Positions 1 through 11,655 of a stretch of 64,000 bases of DNA are shown in pieces. The position numbers and the translations under genes are program-made. The DNA lies in NCBI GenBank assembly GCA_029378245.1, contig JARKIF010000003.1, forward strand, positions 3,596,001 to 3,660,000. Reading direction: 5' to 3'. The DNA comes from Roridomyces roridus (taxonomy: Eukaryota > Basidiomycota > Agaricomycetes > Agaricales > Mycenaceae). The notes under the pieces were generated by a model. It was not told where the DNA came from, ran no database searches, and was given only the letters and a program-made list of their open reading frames with translations. Numbering within the stretch: the first letter of the stretch is position 1; each line of letters starts with the position of its first letter.

Positions 1-1
1 A

Positions 2-2410
2 ATCAAAGGGATCATGGAGTGGCCAATGCCAAAGAACGTCAAGCAAGTGCAGGCGTTCCTCGGCTTTGTTAACTTTTATCGGCGATTTGTCCGCGGCTTT
101 GCCGACATTGCCAGGCCCCTCACTAAGCTTACGGGGAAGGTTGCGTGGTCCTGGGGACCGGAGCAAGAGAAGGCGATCAACAAGTTGAAGGAACGGATCG
201 CGGAGGATGTCATCTTGGCATTGCCAACGGATGATGGGGAATATCGGCTTGAGGCCGATGCATCAGACGGAGCGGTTGGAGCAGTGCTCAGCCAACTCCA
301 AGAAGGAGTATGGAGGCCTGTCGCTTTCATGTCTCACGGCATGAGTGACACTGAGAGGAATTACGAGATCTATGACAAGGAGATGCTCGCAATCATGCTT
401 GCTCTTGATGAGTGGAGACAATTCCTACTCGGTGCAAGGCACACGTTCGAGGTTCTGACGGATCACAAGAACCTCCAATACTTCAAAAAGCCGCAGAAAA
501 TCAATCGTCGGCAGGCACGATGGATCATCGAGTTGTCGCAGTACGACTTCTCGTTACGGCACCGGCCCGGAGCTTTGAATAAGCAGGCCGATTTGTTATC
601 CCGCAGGGCGGATCATGACCAGGGGAAGGAGGACAATCAGGAAGTTGTCCTGCTTAAGCCCGAATATTTCCGAGCGCAGGAAATCACGCTCGAAGGCGTC
701 GAGAAGGATCTCCTGGAAGAGATCCGAGCGGAACGCAAACGGGACGGCAGCGTGAGGTCTGCCTTACTGAAAAAGCTCCCTAGATGGGAGGAGGAGGACG
801 GCATTGTCTATTACAATGGCCTTATTTATGTTCCGCATAACACGGAACTTAGAAATAAAATTATTGGACTCCATCACGATCCGGCAATCGTGGGACATCC
901 CGGAGGGAACCGGACCCAGGAGCTCGTTGAACGAAACTACTGGTGGCCGAAGCTCGGCAACAATGTTTCCGAGTATGTAAAGTCGTGCGAAGCGTGTCAG
1001 AGGTCACGAGTTCTTCGGCACAAGCAGGGCAAGCTGAACCCGCACAAGATTGCGGAAGGTCCCTGGCAGATCATTTCGATGGACTTGATCGGGCCGCTGC
1101 CGATTAGCAACGGTCACAACGCGATTCAAGTCTGGGTGGACACCTTCAGCAAAATGATTCACGTGGAGCCCACAACCATGGAAATCACGGCTGAAGGAGT
1201 TGCGCGTTTGACACGCGACCGTGTGATTAGATATCACGGGGTACCTCGAAAGATCATCTCGGATCGGGATCCGAGATATGTAGGAGCCTTTATGCGGGAG
1301 CTCAATAAGATCCTGGGGATCGAAATGAACCCGAGTACGGCACACCATCCGATAACCGACGGGCAGACGGAATGGATGAACCAGGAGATCGAGAAATATC
1401 TCCGAATATTTATAAATTATCATCAGACGGACTGGGCTGAGTGGCTCTCCCTGGCGGAGTTCTGTTACAACGACAAGGCCAGTTCGGCAACGAAGGCCTC
1501 GCCGTTTTATTTAAATACCGGCTATCACCCTTGGAAAGGGATCGAGAATGCCGTGGAGACGAGGAACGAGGCCGCCGAGGAGTTTGGCACGAAGATGAAG
1601 AAAATTCGTGATGAAGCCACGGCGGCATTAGAAAAAACACAAAAAACAATGGAAAAATCATATAATCTACGACGGCGACCAGCGCCAGTATTTAAAAAGG
1701 GAGACAAGGTCTGGATTGAGGCGACGAACATCCAGACAGATAGACCCTCGAAGAAGCTGGGAGATAGGAGGCTCGGACCGTACGAGGTCCTGGAGAAAGT
1801 CGGAGCGTCTTCCTATAGGTTGAAATTGCCGAGCACGGACAAGTCACATCCGGTGTTCAACGAGGCGATTCTCACACCGTATACGGAACCGCCCGAGAAT
1901 CGAAGGGAGAAACGGCCGCCGCCGAAAATCATATCCGGCGAGGAGGAATATGAGGTGGAGGAGATTCTGAAACACCGCAAGATGGGGCGCGGGTTTCAAT
2001 ATTTAATAAAGTGGAAGAACTATCCTATGGGAGAAAGGACGTGGGAACCATCGCGCAACTTGACGCATGCAAAAAAGCTGTTGGACAAATATAACAGGGA
2101 ACACAGCATTGATGTCAGGACACTACCCACGCTCCCGGCTGGATATTGGGACGGCGAATGCAAAAGATTCGTCCCAAAGGAGGAGTCCCAACAATACTCA
2201 AAGAAGAAATTATTTATACCCGATGAAAATCGGTTTGTCGACATCGACGAGGACGTCGATCCTAGAGAGGGGGTAATGTCACGCGCTGACCTATTTGCGC
2301 ACGTGACAACGCCAAACAAACCCGATATACATTGGCGCCGCACAGCGTTAAAGTCATGGGAACCCTGTCTCGATCGGATTGAAGAAGAAGCCGAGGAAGA
2401 CATTATTTAA
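2..2410 (+). CDS. Ty3/gypsy pol polyprotein, C-terminal part (RT thumb, RNase H, integrase, chromodomain)
   Basis: The frame is open from the window edge, so the start is not visible. Residues are counted from the Met at base 14. The end of the reverse transcriptase (FLGFVNFYRRF) is followed by RNase H with likely acidic residues D82, E123, D150 and D193. The integrase has an HHCC zinc domain (residues 288-329, ending CEACQ) and a D,D35E core (D357, D417, E453). A chromodomain covers about 646-696 (YEVEEIL...WKNYP...TWEP). Integrase inserts the cDNA; the chromodomain is thought to steer it to marked chromatin. The frame runs about 130 bases into the LTR, so the last 45 or so residues are LTR-encoded. 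Confidence 0.95.
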   Translation: MKGIMEWPMPKNVKQVQAFLGFVNFYRRFVRGFADIARPLTKLTGKVAWSWGPEQEKAINKLKERIAEDVILALPTDDGEYRLEADASDGAVGAVLSQLQEGVWRPVAFMSHGMSDTERNYEIYDKEMLAIMLALDEWRQFLLGARHTFEVLTDHKNLQYFKKPQKINRRQARWIIELSQYDFSLRHRPGALNKQADLLSRRADHDQGKEDNQEVVLLKPEYFRAQEITLEGVEKDLLEEIRAERKRDGSVRSALLKKLPRWEEEDGIVYYNGLIYVPHNTELRNKIIGLHHDPAIVGHPGGNRTQELVERNYWWPKLGNNVSEYVKSCEACQRSRVLRHKQGKLNPHKIAEGPWQIISMDLIGPLPISNGHNAIQVWVDTFSKMIHVEPTTMEITAEGVARLTRDRVIRYHGVPRKIISDRDPRYVGAFMRELNKILGIEMNPSTAHHPITDGQTEWMNQEIEKYLRIFINYHQTDWAEWLSLAEFCYNDKASSATKASPFYLNTGYHPWKGIENAVETRNEAAEEFGTKMKKIRDEATAALEKTQKTMEKSYNLRRRPAPVFKKGDKVWIEATNIQTDRPSKKLGDRRLGPYEVLEKVGASSYRLKLPSTDKSHPVFNEAILTPYTEPPENRREKRPPPKIISGEEEYEVEEILKHRKMGRGFQYLIKWKNYPMGERTWEPSRNLTHAKKLLDKYNREHSIDVRTLPTLPAGYWDGECKRFVPKEESQQYSKKKLFIPDENRFVDIDEDVDPREGVMSRADLFAHVTTPNKPDIHWRRTALKSWEPCLDRIEEEAEEDII

Positions 2411-2752
2411 AGACGTGGGATAAGTTTCATATTTATGCACGACAGCGTGGATGAGGGATGAAGTTTTCGATCAGTGAACTGTCAGATCATGACAGGCTTC
2501 TATGAAGAACACGGTGTAGACATGACAATAGGAAACGACAAAGATGCAGAACAATAGTGCATGTCGGAAGCCAGGACAATTAGTGTAGCATCGTAGATCT
2601 ATTCCTCATAGTATAAAAGCAGTAGCTAGTCGTCGTATTCTGTACCCTCTCCTAGACTTTTATTCAGTTCATTTTACGAGCTTTAGTAGCGCACTACCCA
2701 ATCCACAGCATCTTACCGCTGTTGGACGCGTGAAACAAGTCTTGTCGTGACA
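2277..2752 (+). repeat. 3' LTR of the gypsy element (476 bp)
   Basis: The LTR starts TGTCACG right after the polypurine tract and ends CGTGACA, a perfect 7-bp terminal inverted repeat. A TATA box (TATAAAAG, 2612-2619) marks the end of U3 and is followed by a pyrimidine-rich start region. The pol stop codon lies inside the LTR. Confidence 0.85.
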
Positions 2753-3918
2753 TTCCAGGGCGATGGCAATTCCAGCAGTGCATATGGGTTCTGCGATGGC
2801 AATCTCGGTAGTATGAGGTGGCATGGGGGAAGAGAGCAAGAAGAGACAGAAAAAAGGACGCGTGACGTGACAATTACCTCAGCAATCCGTGACCTCTCTT
2901 GATCGTGACCACCATCTGCATTCGCCCGCGCCCAGCCTCTGGACGATCTTGGCCCTTCCTTTAAATCTGGTTTCGGACCAGGGAGGGCCCCGGAGGCTAT
3001 GCTCTCTCTAAATTCGGGCCTACCGAGTCGGACCCGACTCCTGTGCGTGAGTTTCAGAAATTGGTCAGAAATCGAATAAACTTTACTGCCCTTTGTTTTA
3101 GACGCCACCCGTACGGCGGGCGTTGCGGATACTTACAATTCCCCCCACAGCCCGCCGACAAGTCCCCACAGAAACCGCAGCCCTCTTCGCACAAGAAGAA
3201 GGCCTCCTCTTCGCCCAGACGAGCCCCAAGAACGGGGATGGCGTGGACAGCGCGTTTGTGAGCGCTGCGGAGAGTGTGATCAGGAAGGGTCCTGGGTACC
3301 CCGAACCATTGCACGAGAGACTTCCAGATTACTTGCGATGCCGGAGATGCCGTGATGGATGCGTTCAGAGCGAGTTGAGCAGAACATTTCTCTGCCTTTG
3401 AAAACTAAGTAGGAAAATGCCGGGCTACTAGGGGCTCATAGTCCCCTCGTTCCGAGGAGCCACACGTCGCTTGCAAGGATGTTTCGGGGCGGAACATACA
3501 ATGCCGGAGATGCCGTCCCGTTGACTCGTGCTGAGAATGTGGTGGCGGAACATTTTTCAAACCGGAGTGGCGCGGCTCCGCTGAACGTCCACTGGTTGAA
3601 AAAGAACATCAAAGCAGAATGGCTCGAGTCCGGGTCAACCGGAGAGGTTGGTGGATGGCAACTCCTGGTATCCGAGGGTAGACCTCGGTAAATTGTTCAA
3701 GGACCGGCAAGATATGCAACATGCGGCCCGTCGATGGTGTGATGCCAATCACTGATGGTCTGGGGCTGATCATTCGAGACGGTCGCTCATTGCCCTCCAC
3801 TCTCTCAGGGTCTCCTTGCGCATCTAATGAGACTCCATACACACTCCACGACCCGCTCAAATTTGGCGAACATGAGCATCACACACCTCGCTCATACTGA
3901 CGTCACTCCCGCGGCAAG
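2753..3918. other. Intergenic stretch, no gene recognised
   Basis: Only short unconvincing open frames are present. No repeat with clear ends, RNA gene or conserved protein segment was seen. The part right of 3700 probably holds the upstream region of the MARVEL-like gene. Confidence 0.5.
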
Positions 3919-3926
3919 TATAAGAA
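3919..3926 (+). promoter_or_regulatory. TATA-like box of the MARVEL-like gene
   Basis: TATAAGAA lies about 50 bases upstream of the ATG at 3974. Confidence 0.4.
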
Positions 3927-3973
3927 CATGTTCCGACCGCCCCACCCCACCCCTCAACCCAAATCTCCCCGCC

Positions 3974-4549
3974 ATGTTCATGTTCATCCTGCGTGTAGCC
4001 CAAGCCCTCCTGGCTCTCGGAGTCCTCATAGCCACCGCGTTCAGTGCGTCCCAATCGATTCTCTCTCACACAGATCGCTCAACTCTCCCGCAGTCGCACA
4101 CCAATACGACCAGCCCTTCCACGGAAGCTCACCCTCCCAAGTCAACTTCCTCCTCTTCACAAGCGTATGGACGCTTGCTCTCGCACTACCCTACCTCGTC
4201 TTCTCCTACCGCTATGTCCCCGACGCCGCGCACAAATTCGGCATCATGGCAGCCGAGTTTGTCACCATGGTGTTTTGGTTCGGCGGATTCATCGCTCTGG
4301 CGGTGTATACCACGGATTTCTTGAGCTGTTCCCAGGCCCCGGTGTGCCAGGCCGCGCAGGCGGCGACGACCCTTGCAGCTGTCGAATGGTGAGTTGACGT
4401 CATTTTTGGGGCGGTTGGATTGATTGCTGATGTTGGAGACTAGGGTCCTGTTTATGATTACGATGGTACTCTCCATGGTCCATGTTTGGAGGACACGACA
4501 CAGTAACGATGCGCGCCCGGCGCCGGAGATGCAGACTACGACTGTCTAG
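3974..4549 (+). CDS. MARVEL-like four-helix membrane protein (156 aa)
   Basis: Three exons (3974-4043, 4094-4388, 4444-4549) join in phase to give 156 residues. Intron 1 is 50 nt with a CTCAAC branch site; intron 2 is 55 nt. The protein has four hydrophobic helices: residues about 5-24 (VAQALLALGVLIA), then FLLFTSVWTLALALPYLVF, then FGIMAAEFVTMVFWFGGFIAL, and a last one near VLFMITMVLSMVHVW. Before the last helix comes a loop with two Cys (DFLSCSQAPVC). The arrangement and the small size match fungal MARVEL-domain proteins, which sit in the plasma membrane and are linked to membrane apposition or eisosome organisation. The exact role is not inferable. The short polar tail faces the cytosol by the usual topology. 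Confidence 0.8.
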
Positions 4550-5700
4550 TCGTCATGAATCCTTGTTCAATTATGATGTATTATAGCATGTTGATGTATA
4601 TATATTGTACAGTCCTATAATTGTTGCTCCATCCTCGAGATTGAGAGCTGGGAAGGCAGCGCTGAGAGCTTCTCCACGTTCTCCGCTCGATTCGGGCTCG
4701 AGTAATGCGCTTTGGCGATTTGGTCCTTTTTGTCTCACGTCCCATTTGCCCGTTCGATCAGGCCATGGTAAGAATACTTAGAAGTAGATACTTCAGCGGT
4801 GTCATGTCGGAATCTGGTCTTCACTATCGGTAACAGCTAACTCACTGACCAGCGCGATATCATCTAGTGCACTAGTTTTCGCTCCTGTCCTCCGAATCCT
4901 ATTGGAACTGTCCGTTCGATTCGGACTCCGGAAGTCAGATGTCCTCATGTATCCATCTTTTTCCCTTGTTTTTCCCGTGCACATTGGGTTTTGTTTCCGT
5001 GCTAATGAGAGGGACTGTACTCGGTCTCATTCTGTCCGTGGACATCATTGTCCACGGAAAGAATAAGTACTGGATGGCCAGAATGCATTCACCACATACA
5101 TACCGTCCCAGGGATCCGTATACTCGAAGGTCAGAACTACGTACGCGTCTAGAAAAGGTCCGTTCGATTCGGTCTCGACGTACACCCCATGCATACCTGA
5201 TGCTTGTGTTGAAGCCCACGCTGGCGTGCACCGTGTTGGTGTTTGCCCTCAAAGAGATTTCCTGTGCTGTGTGCGCGCGGATAGGGTGGTGCGGGGTGGA
5301 TGTGCAGGGGGAGGAGTGCGACGTCGAGGCTGCTGCTTGGGAGCGCAAGCCTTTGATGGGCGAGTTCGAGGAGGCGAGCTGGGGCGTTGATGTGAAGGTC
5401 TCGTCGTCGTGCGTCAACCCATCCTCTCCCTCTCGTTCGTTCTCATTCATGTTACAGTGGGATACCCCCCGAATCATCCACTTCCATGCTGTAATCCGCG
5501 CAGCACAAAAATTATAATATCAATGGTCGGTGCTAGCGCTCATCTTCCGCTTCCGCGTCGCTCTGCTGACTCTCGTATTCCAGGATTCCCTCGGAATCGC
5601 TCATTATCATTGTATTCACTGTACATGCACTAGCCAATAAATCCAATCCCCTGGAGGGAATCTATGCACATCATTCATATGTCATTCCAGAGGTCCTGCT
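4550..5700. other. Intergenic stretch with T-arm-like hairpins
   Basis: No convincing gene. Two TTCGATT-loop hairpins lie at 4910-4926 and 5160-5172. The overlapping long frames at 4935-5517 on both strands lack recognisable domains. Confidence 0.4.
4910..4926 (+). repeat. Hairpin with TTCGATT loop (stem GTCCG/CGGAC)
   Basis: A 5-bp stem closes a 7-base TTCGATT loop, the geometry of a tRNA T-arm (pol III box B). The same loop with different but paired stems recurs elsewhere in the window. Confidence 0.45.
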
Positions 5701-6227
5701 TAGTGATCGTCACGGGTAGGGCAACCCGCAGCGGGTCACGGGTACGGGTCCTCGCGGGTACGGGTCCGGGTCTGCTGCTGAATTTTTTGCAGACCCGCGG
5801 GTACCCGCCGCAACCCGTGAGAACAGTCCAGATCCTGCTGAATATGCCCTTTGCAAGCACGGTGAGGGTGAAGAATGTCAGGGAAGACGAAATTGACATG
5901 TTTGACGCTGCTGGTGAGCTGCCGGGGCTCTGCCGCTTGATCAAACAGTGTTTGATCAAGCTCGGCATTTGATTTGTCCCACTTATCATCGATTCCAGAC
6001 AGATTTGAGGCAGGTTAATGCATGATATGAGCATAGGTTGGTATTCAGTGCATGTTTTCAGCATCTAACCCCACCAACAGCTCCAAAATCTGCCGCGGGT
6101 ACCACGGGTCACGGGCCACCCGCCGACCCGCCGCCAGACCCGTACCCGTCATCGCGGGTACGGGTTTTGGCGGGTACGGGTACGGGTCGTCGCGCGAATA
6201 CCCGCGGGAGACCCGTGACGATCACTA
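5701..6227. mobile_element. Non-autonomous hAT-type element (527 bp) with 8-bp target duplication
   Basis: Terminal inverted repeats TAGTGATCGTCACGGGT flank the element. It is bracketed by a perfect 8-bp direct repeat, GTCCTGCT (5693-5700 and 6228-6235). An 8-bp duplication is the hallmark of hAT transposition. The subterminal regions are full of GGGTACGGGT and CCCGCGGGT units in both orientations, as seen at many hAT ends where transposase binds. No transposase frame is present, so the copy is non-autonomous. An internal perfect palindrome lies at 5936-5960. Confidence 0.88.
5936..5960. repeat. Perfect 25-base palindrome inside the hAT-type element
   Basis: Two 12-base arms (CTTGATCAAACA and its complement) flank a single G, so the site can form a strong cruciform or RNA hairpin. 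Confidence 0.8.
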
Positions 6228-6814
6228 GTCCTGCTGGGCATTTCAACGATCACGTAGACTCGGTCATCTCTTCAGGTCGCAGCAAACTCAGTAGATGGCA
6301 GCAGAAAGAAGAAGCGCAGACGACGAAGGGACGCGGAGAAAAAAATCCGAGCCGTACATCACAAACGGGGCGGCATTGGTGTCAAATTGAAACGCGGGCG
6401 TGAGTGAATCCTCTATGTCAACCTCCAAGCCGCAACCGGCGCCTAGTGTGACTTTGTGTAATTAGCCATGATCAACGCTTCGTTGAGAACGGGGTGAATT
6501 GAGATACCGAAAATGGTAGTGTACATAGAGTCACAGTATGGACCAAGCTCGATTCGAATAAGCACAGGCAGCTTGGGGGGCAAAAATCCCATTGCTGCTG
6601 TGCGAGTCCCTGGGCCGAGATGCCTTTGGAATCGTCGTGAATCCCTCCCCACAGTCTTGCTACCATTGACGTGCTGCGATAGATTTCGCTGCACAGCCCG
6701 TTTGCCCATCCGGCGATTGGATGACTGCAAACTCGAAGTCAGAAAACCCGAGAAGAGCCGAGCAACGGACGCACCATAAGATCCACGTTATCAAAGGAAC
6801 GCCGAGACCGAGCA

Positions 6815-7456
6815 TCAACTCGGACCAACGAACCGCACCGCACGGCTCAAAGTCGCTGGTGGACTGCCAAGCGTTTCGCGGTGGTACGGGCGAGGAGCTG
6901 GCGGTTCTTCGCGGATGGAAGGGATCGGTATACCTTCGGTCCTGGCGACATTCGCGGGTGTCAAAGGAGAGCGCCGGTGATTGCTGAAGAATCGGCGTAG
7001 CCCTCTCCCTGATTCAGACGCCTCTTCAGGGTCAACGTGAGGAGAGACCCGGCGCAGAGCAAGTGCGGACATGTCGATGGGATTGTACTCGTCTTCGTCT
7101 TCATCCTCGTCTGAACCAGTTATTTAGCTAACGAGAGTTAGAGTGGCGATAGGATGACGCACCAGAATCTTCCGCATCTTCATCCTGCGTCGAAAGCCAC
7201 GGCAATTTAGTATGAATTGCGGAGACACTCGACTACGGTGGACAAGCATGAGTAGGATTCCAGGCACAAGTGGATTCAATCGACTCACCACAAACGAACG
7301 AACCTTGCGATGTCTCTGTTTCCTCTCAGGGAGAGTAACAGTCGTAGATGAAACAGTACTCGCAACCCAGGACGAGCACGATTCAGTCGATTCCAGGGAT
7401 GAGTTGGGCGTCAAGTCGGGGGCGCCTCTGGGTTTGAATGAGGGGATGAACATCAT
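6815..7456 (-). CDS. Hypothetical protein with acidic stretch (161 aa)
   Basis: Three exons (7456-7289, 7184-7163, 7110-6815) join in phase from ATG to TGA. The introns are 104 and 52 nt with good donors (gtgagt, gtgcgt). The protein has a Ser/Thr-rich N-terminus, then a run of Asp/Glu across the exon 2-3 junction ending DEYNPIDM, then a basic and proline-rich C-terminus. No family is recognised. A second frame stays open across the third exon and continues to about 6443 through a likely 50-nt intron (branch CTGAC), so the true 3' end may differ. The low-complexity composition suggests a disordered protein. Confidence 0.45.
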
Positions 7457-9074
7457 TGGGAAGGGAGGAAGTGATTGAATCAGACCAAGACGCCGAGTTT
7501 ATATATCCAGGCCCATGGCCAGGGGTGACGCGTCCCGGCCCTTGTGTATGTAACTTCTCTGAGGCCACGGAAGCAACGGGGTTCTGGCTCGTATGGGCTA
7601 GATCCGACCGGAACGCCATCTATCAAAGCGGGCTATGAATTCTGGATTAGGTCTAGACTCGGTGATCCGCGCAAGTCCGACTTTTAGTTGCGCAGTTGAT
7701 GATGACAAAGCTCGTGATGCGCCTGATACGCGCCTCCTATCTTCTGGATTCCTCGAACTGTACCTGTTGGGGAATTTGATCAGGCGAAGGTACTCTTGAT
7801 TGTACTCTACCCACCAGAGGCTCAATGATGAGTATAGCGAACGTTTCACCGTGAACATACGGCATCCCGTAGCGCTGTCGCAAATCTAAGTATATCTGTG
7901 TTGGATGTATAATACACCCCGGCTTACACCGAAAACCATATTGCTCCTGATTGACCGCTGCGTTGGGCTTGATTTCTGGAATAAGCGTCAGCGAGCCTGG
8001 CCAATCCGGAACAAGAAGAGCGTGGGATGTACACGTGCAAGTCTCCCGCCCTGACAAACCAATTTTAGTGCGGAAATCAGACATTGTCGGAGGAAGCGCC
8101 GCCCGTATACAAATTGCTGAGAGTGATCAACAATTCGCCCAACACGAGAACGGAAACTCACGGAACTGCCAATCTTAAACAAGTCCCAGGTACGACAAGC
8201 AGAGCGTATGGGTGCTGGAACTTGCAAATCAACGAACTGGCCAGGTAATTTGGGAGTACGGTAAATTGAATAGCGAGTATCTCGTTAGAGATTTGCCCGC
8301 CGTTCAGTTGAGTAGAGTAGTGTCTAGATCGATTGTGTATCCTGGACACTTTGTCGTCTTCGCACAAGTAGCAGTTGGTCATAAGTGAACTAAAAGACAC
8401 ACATCAATAAATGGACCGTGATACTTGCGCTCGAAACCGCTAATAGCATCACAATGCCGGCCTTCTGGGCCTCTGGCACTCGGAAAACACGGCGCAGATC
8501 GACCCGCCTGAGCCCGCGTTGACAAAGTCCGGACGTCTGAATGCGAGTCAGACGGAGGATGAGGCATTGCAGAGTCCGCAACTCCAGATGCGTCGTTAAA
8601 AAGGTGACGACGACTGTGATCTTCGGTGTTCTGTCAGGAAGATTCAGCCACGGTATGGAGCACGGAACGGCTGCGTTCCCATAATGCCTATGTACGCAGA
8701 ATCAAAATGCTTGATGCGCAGAACAGCGAAGGGAGCGGACCCTCAGATATACAGCGCTCATCCCTGGAGGAGCCGCCCATGAGTATTCTGACGGAGGCCC
8801 GAGCCTACCTGGCCTGGAGCCGACGGGGGATGATCGATGGGCAAAGTCGTTGGTTCAGTTCGGTTGACTTGTAGTTGTCAAGCGCCGGAAAGAGGGAACA
8901 CTCAGCAGTACGGTCGTGGATCCAAATAGAAAAGACTTCGTCGTCATGTCGATAACCGTATATTTGGACACAGAAATCAGGTATACTCTACGAAAAAACC
9001 ACCTGGAAAAGAAGGCATCAATTTCTAGTCGGAAAGATTCAGCGAAACGCACCGCAACCCAGGTAATCCCCACC
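7457..9074. other. Unresolved region, possible multi-exon gene on the minus strand
   Basis: The minus strand holds several stretches with protein-like composition. One N-terminus-like segment starts at an ATG at 8567 (MPHPPSDSHS). Another starts at 8084 (MSDFRTKIG) and runs to 7737. I could not connect them by introns in a consistent phase and recognise no domain. A short untranslated or decayed gene is possible. The remaining sequence shows nothing else. Confidence 0.25.
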
Positions 9075-10640
9075 CTATGCCGCCGCCACCTCCCACCACC
9101 CAAGCACCCGCCTCCCCACACGGTCCACCAACTCCTCATACTCTCGATTTAAATCACGCATAAAGATCCCCGTATGCGCCTTGACCTCATCCTCCACGCT
9201 GATAACGACGGGCTCCCACTTGTCGCTCCCACCGAGCCCGAGTCCGGTGGGTAGGACGACAAAGTGATGCGGACGATGTTTCTTGAGCTCCTTCTCCTTG
9301 GCCTTCTTTTGCTCTTTTGCGAGCTGTTTTTCGCGTTTCTTGAGTTCCTTGGGTGAGAGCGAGTTGGATGAGATCGAGGGGAGTGATGAGGATGCGGGAC
9401 TCGGGGGTGAGAGCGACGTGAGCGACGGGGAGTTTGATTGAGACGTGGATGTGGAATCCACCCTGGCCGCGTCAGCCTCGCCCCGATGCGGCGTCTGTGT
9501 CCAATAGTTGACCCACATCCCGCCCGGCCAAGTGACGAGGCGGGTGTATCGATCGTTGAGGCCGCTGGGATCGAACATACAAGATCCGAATTGAAAGTAC
9601 TCGAGGAGGAGGCGCCTACCGGCACTGAAGGGCTCATCAGAGTGTTTCCGGACCCAGCGTACGAGGGGATCGTCAGCGTGCGCGGAGAGGAAGGAGAGGG
9701 TTTTGTGGATGAAGGGCGTCGAGGGTGGGGATGGAGATGAGGGGCTGGGGAGTGGGGAGCGCGAGGGTGAGCGGGAGGCGTCTTTCGCTGAGCAGGTCGT
9801 GGTAAGGACTCATCAACGCTTCCGATAGAAAGCCACGCACCGTCTATATCGCTCTTGAAACTATCCCAGTCGTCCGTGACGCGATCGTCGACGACCTGAA
9901 CATCCGAGTCCTTGTTTATCTCTGCATCAGTCGTCTTGTTCTCGTCGTCGTCCGCTGGGAAGAGCGATGCGATACCGCTGACGACGACATGCGGATGTAG
10001 TCCCAGATACGGCACATCGAATGCGATGACGCCTAGGATGCGTCGCGAGCTGGGGCTACCCGTGTTGGATGCGTGCGTCGCGGCGTCAGCGGCAAGCAGA
10101 CCGCCCATGGAGTGTGCGAGGAGGATCACGGGGCCAGGGGGCTGCGTCGAGAGCCTGTACTCCCAGCTGTCATCTCCTGAAAGACAGAGGCCATCGTGCG
10201 ACGCACCATGAGAGGAAGTTATCCGTGGCTTGCGCTATGGGCTTCCGGCTCTTGTAAGTAGGGTACAGACTCGATTTGAGCTTCAAATGGGCGGGTATCT
10301 TGACACAGAGGTGTTCGTGGAGGTCCGTCGGGAAGGTCTGGGCTCGATGTTAGCCGAGTTCCGCACTTGGGATACCGCATGGCGAACCTGGAAGCTGGTA
10401 TCGTTGCCTGAAAACGATGTCAGAACCGTGACGCTAATGAGGGACGAGAATGGGCCCGACCTTGGAAGCCATGGATGTAGACCAGATGGACGACAGTCTC
10501 TTTGGATGTTTAGGGAAAGGCGACTTTGGGGCGACAGCAATCTGACCTCTCCCATTGGCGCGAGCGAGGGCGTAGATGCAAGGCGTGCGCCAAGTGGGGC
10601 CTCGCACGGACCACCTGATGACACAGCCCCGTGATGGCAT
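9075..10640 (-). CDS. DUF676-like alpha/beta hydrolase (436 aa)
   Basis: Six exons (10640-10547, 10499-10461, 10407-10388, 10337-10207, 10154-9841, 9787-9075) join in phase to 436 residues. All five introns are 47-53 nt. The core begins HLVYIHGFQGNDTSF, the first strand and oxyanion region of a serine hydrolase. The nucleophile elbow is AHSMGG with Ser110, preceded by PPGPVILL. The next strand is GVIAFDVPYLG. After a Ser/Pro-rich linker (about 200-230) comes a conserved C-terminal block, then a Lys/Glu-rich coiled segment (KKREKQLAKEQKK) and a tail ending WWEVAAA. Such proteins are predicted lipases or esterases of unknown substrate. No signal peptide is visible, so it is probably intracellular. 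The first exon is the least certain part. Confidence 0.82.
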
Positions 10641-11655
10641 CTCTGACTCCCGAGTCCTGTAAGTACCACGACGACTCTCTTGCTGGTCCTATCCTCCCGC
10701 AGGACGCCTGTGGATACTCATATTATAAACTCGGATGGTACTGCCTCAAATCCTCCTTTTCCGGGCGCACTGCAACTCCGAGGCTCGGCTTGTAGAAAAA
10801 ACTCGTTAGATGCTTCATGCTAGACTCTGCCATCCTCTCGACTAGGAATCACCCTCGTCTTGTCCACCAATATTGCTCTTTCTATCTTCATCTGTCCCTG
10901 ATAAATGCAGCAAAAACCGACCGCCACCTCTCGGCTTGCTCGTCCGTTCCGTTGGCTTTTTGCGACTTCCACGAGGCTCGGCGATATCTGCAGACTGCGC
11001 TCCACGCGTCTACACGGGCGCTGGACCCTGGAGGCTCGCTGAGTGACGGCTCTAGATCTCTGTTTCCTGGGGCACACAAAACGTTCCGACATGAGAATTC
11101 AACTCAATTCATACATCATCGTCAGATTCACGAAACACTCCACTTCACGCTGCCAAAGCCTCCTCCGTCCTGGGCAACAAAGAAACCCCACTCCACTCCA
11201 CTCCATTCCCAAATGATCCAACTATCCTGCTCCTCCAGTCCAGGACCCAGATCGTGTTCTGCGGCCTGCCGCCCCTCGAGCACGTCCGTCTATCCGTCCG
11301 CGAGACACATGCTGTCGCGCAAATTTGAATCAACACCATGGGGGCCGGAACCAAAATGCCGTAGTTGGCCAACTTTCTTCTTTCTTTCTTTCTGTCATCT
11401 CACCCCTGCAGAATGAGTATACTTTTTTTTTCAGAAATCAGAGAGACACTTGGCAGGATGGAAACTTCGTTCGAAAAAACAATGTCAACCTCCTCTGGTT
11501 AAAGTTCTCCGGGGAGTCGAACCGTCGCGGAAGACCTGAGCTTGGAGAGCACGACAAGATGAGTACTCTGAACGTTACTCTTACTCTGAACGTTACTCTT
11601 ATTCGAACACCGATGACAGAGCTGCTGAATGTTGAACACGTATTGGTGTGAACGC
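10641..11655. other. Intergenic stretch, no gene recognised
   Basis: Open frames on both strands at 10817-11416 have no family features. Short simple repeats occur (CCACT units near 11190 and TTTC units near 11380). Confidence 0.4.

Larger units (their letters stand above)
1..2752 (+). mobile_element. Ty3/gypsy LTR retrotransposon, 3' half (chromovirus type)
   Basis: The window opens inside the pol gene of a Ty3/gypsy element. The order reverse-transcriptase end, RNase H, integrase, chromodomain and 3' LTR is what defines chromovirus-type gypsy elements. A polypurine tract (AGAGAGGGGG, 2264-2273) sits just before the LTR. The 5' LTR, gag and most of the reverse transcriptase lie left of the window, so the target-site duplication and LTR identity (insertion age) cannot be judged. 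The visible pol frame has no stop or frameshift, so the copy could be young. Confidence 0.95.

Noticed and set aside
4935..5517. Overlapping 180- and 192-codon frames on both strands
   Set aside because: No family features, no intron signals, and each mirrors the other.
10817..11416. 199-codon plus-strand frame
   Set aside because: Composition is Ser/His/Pro noise with simple repeats; no promoter or domain.
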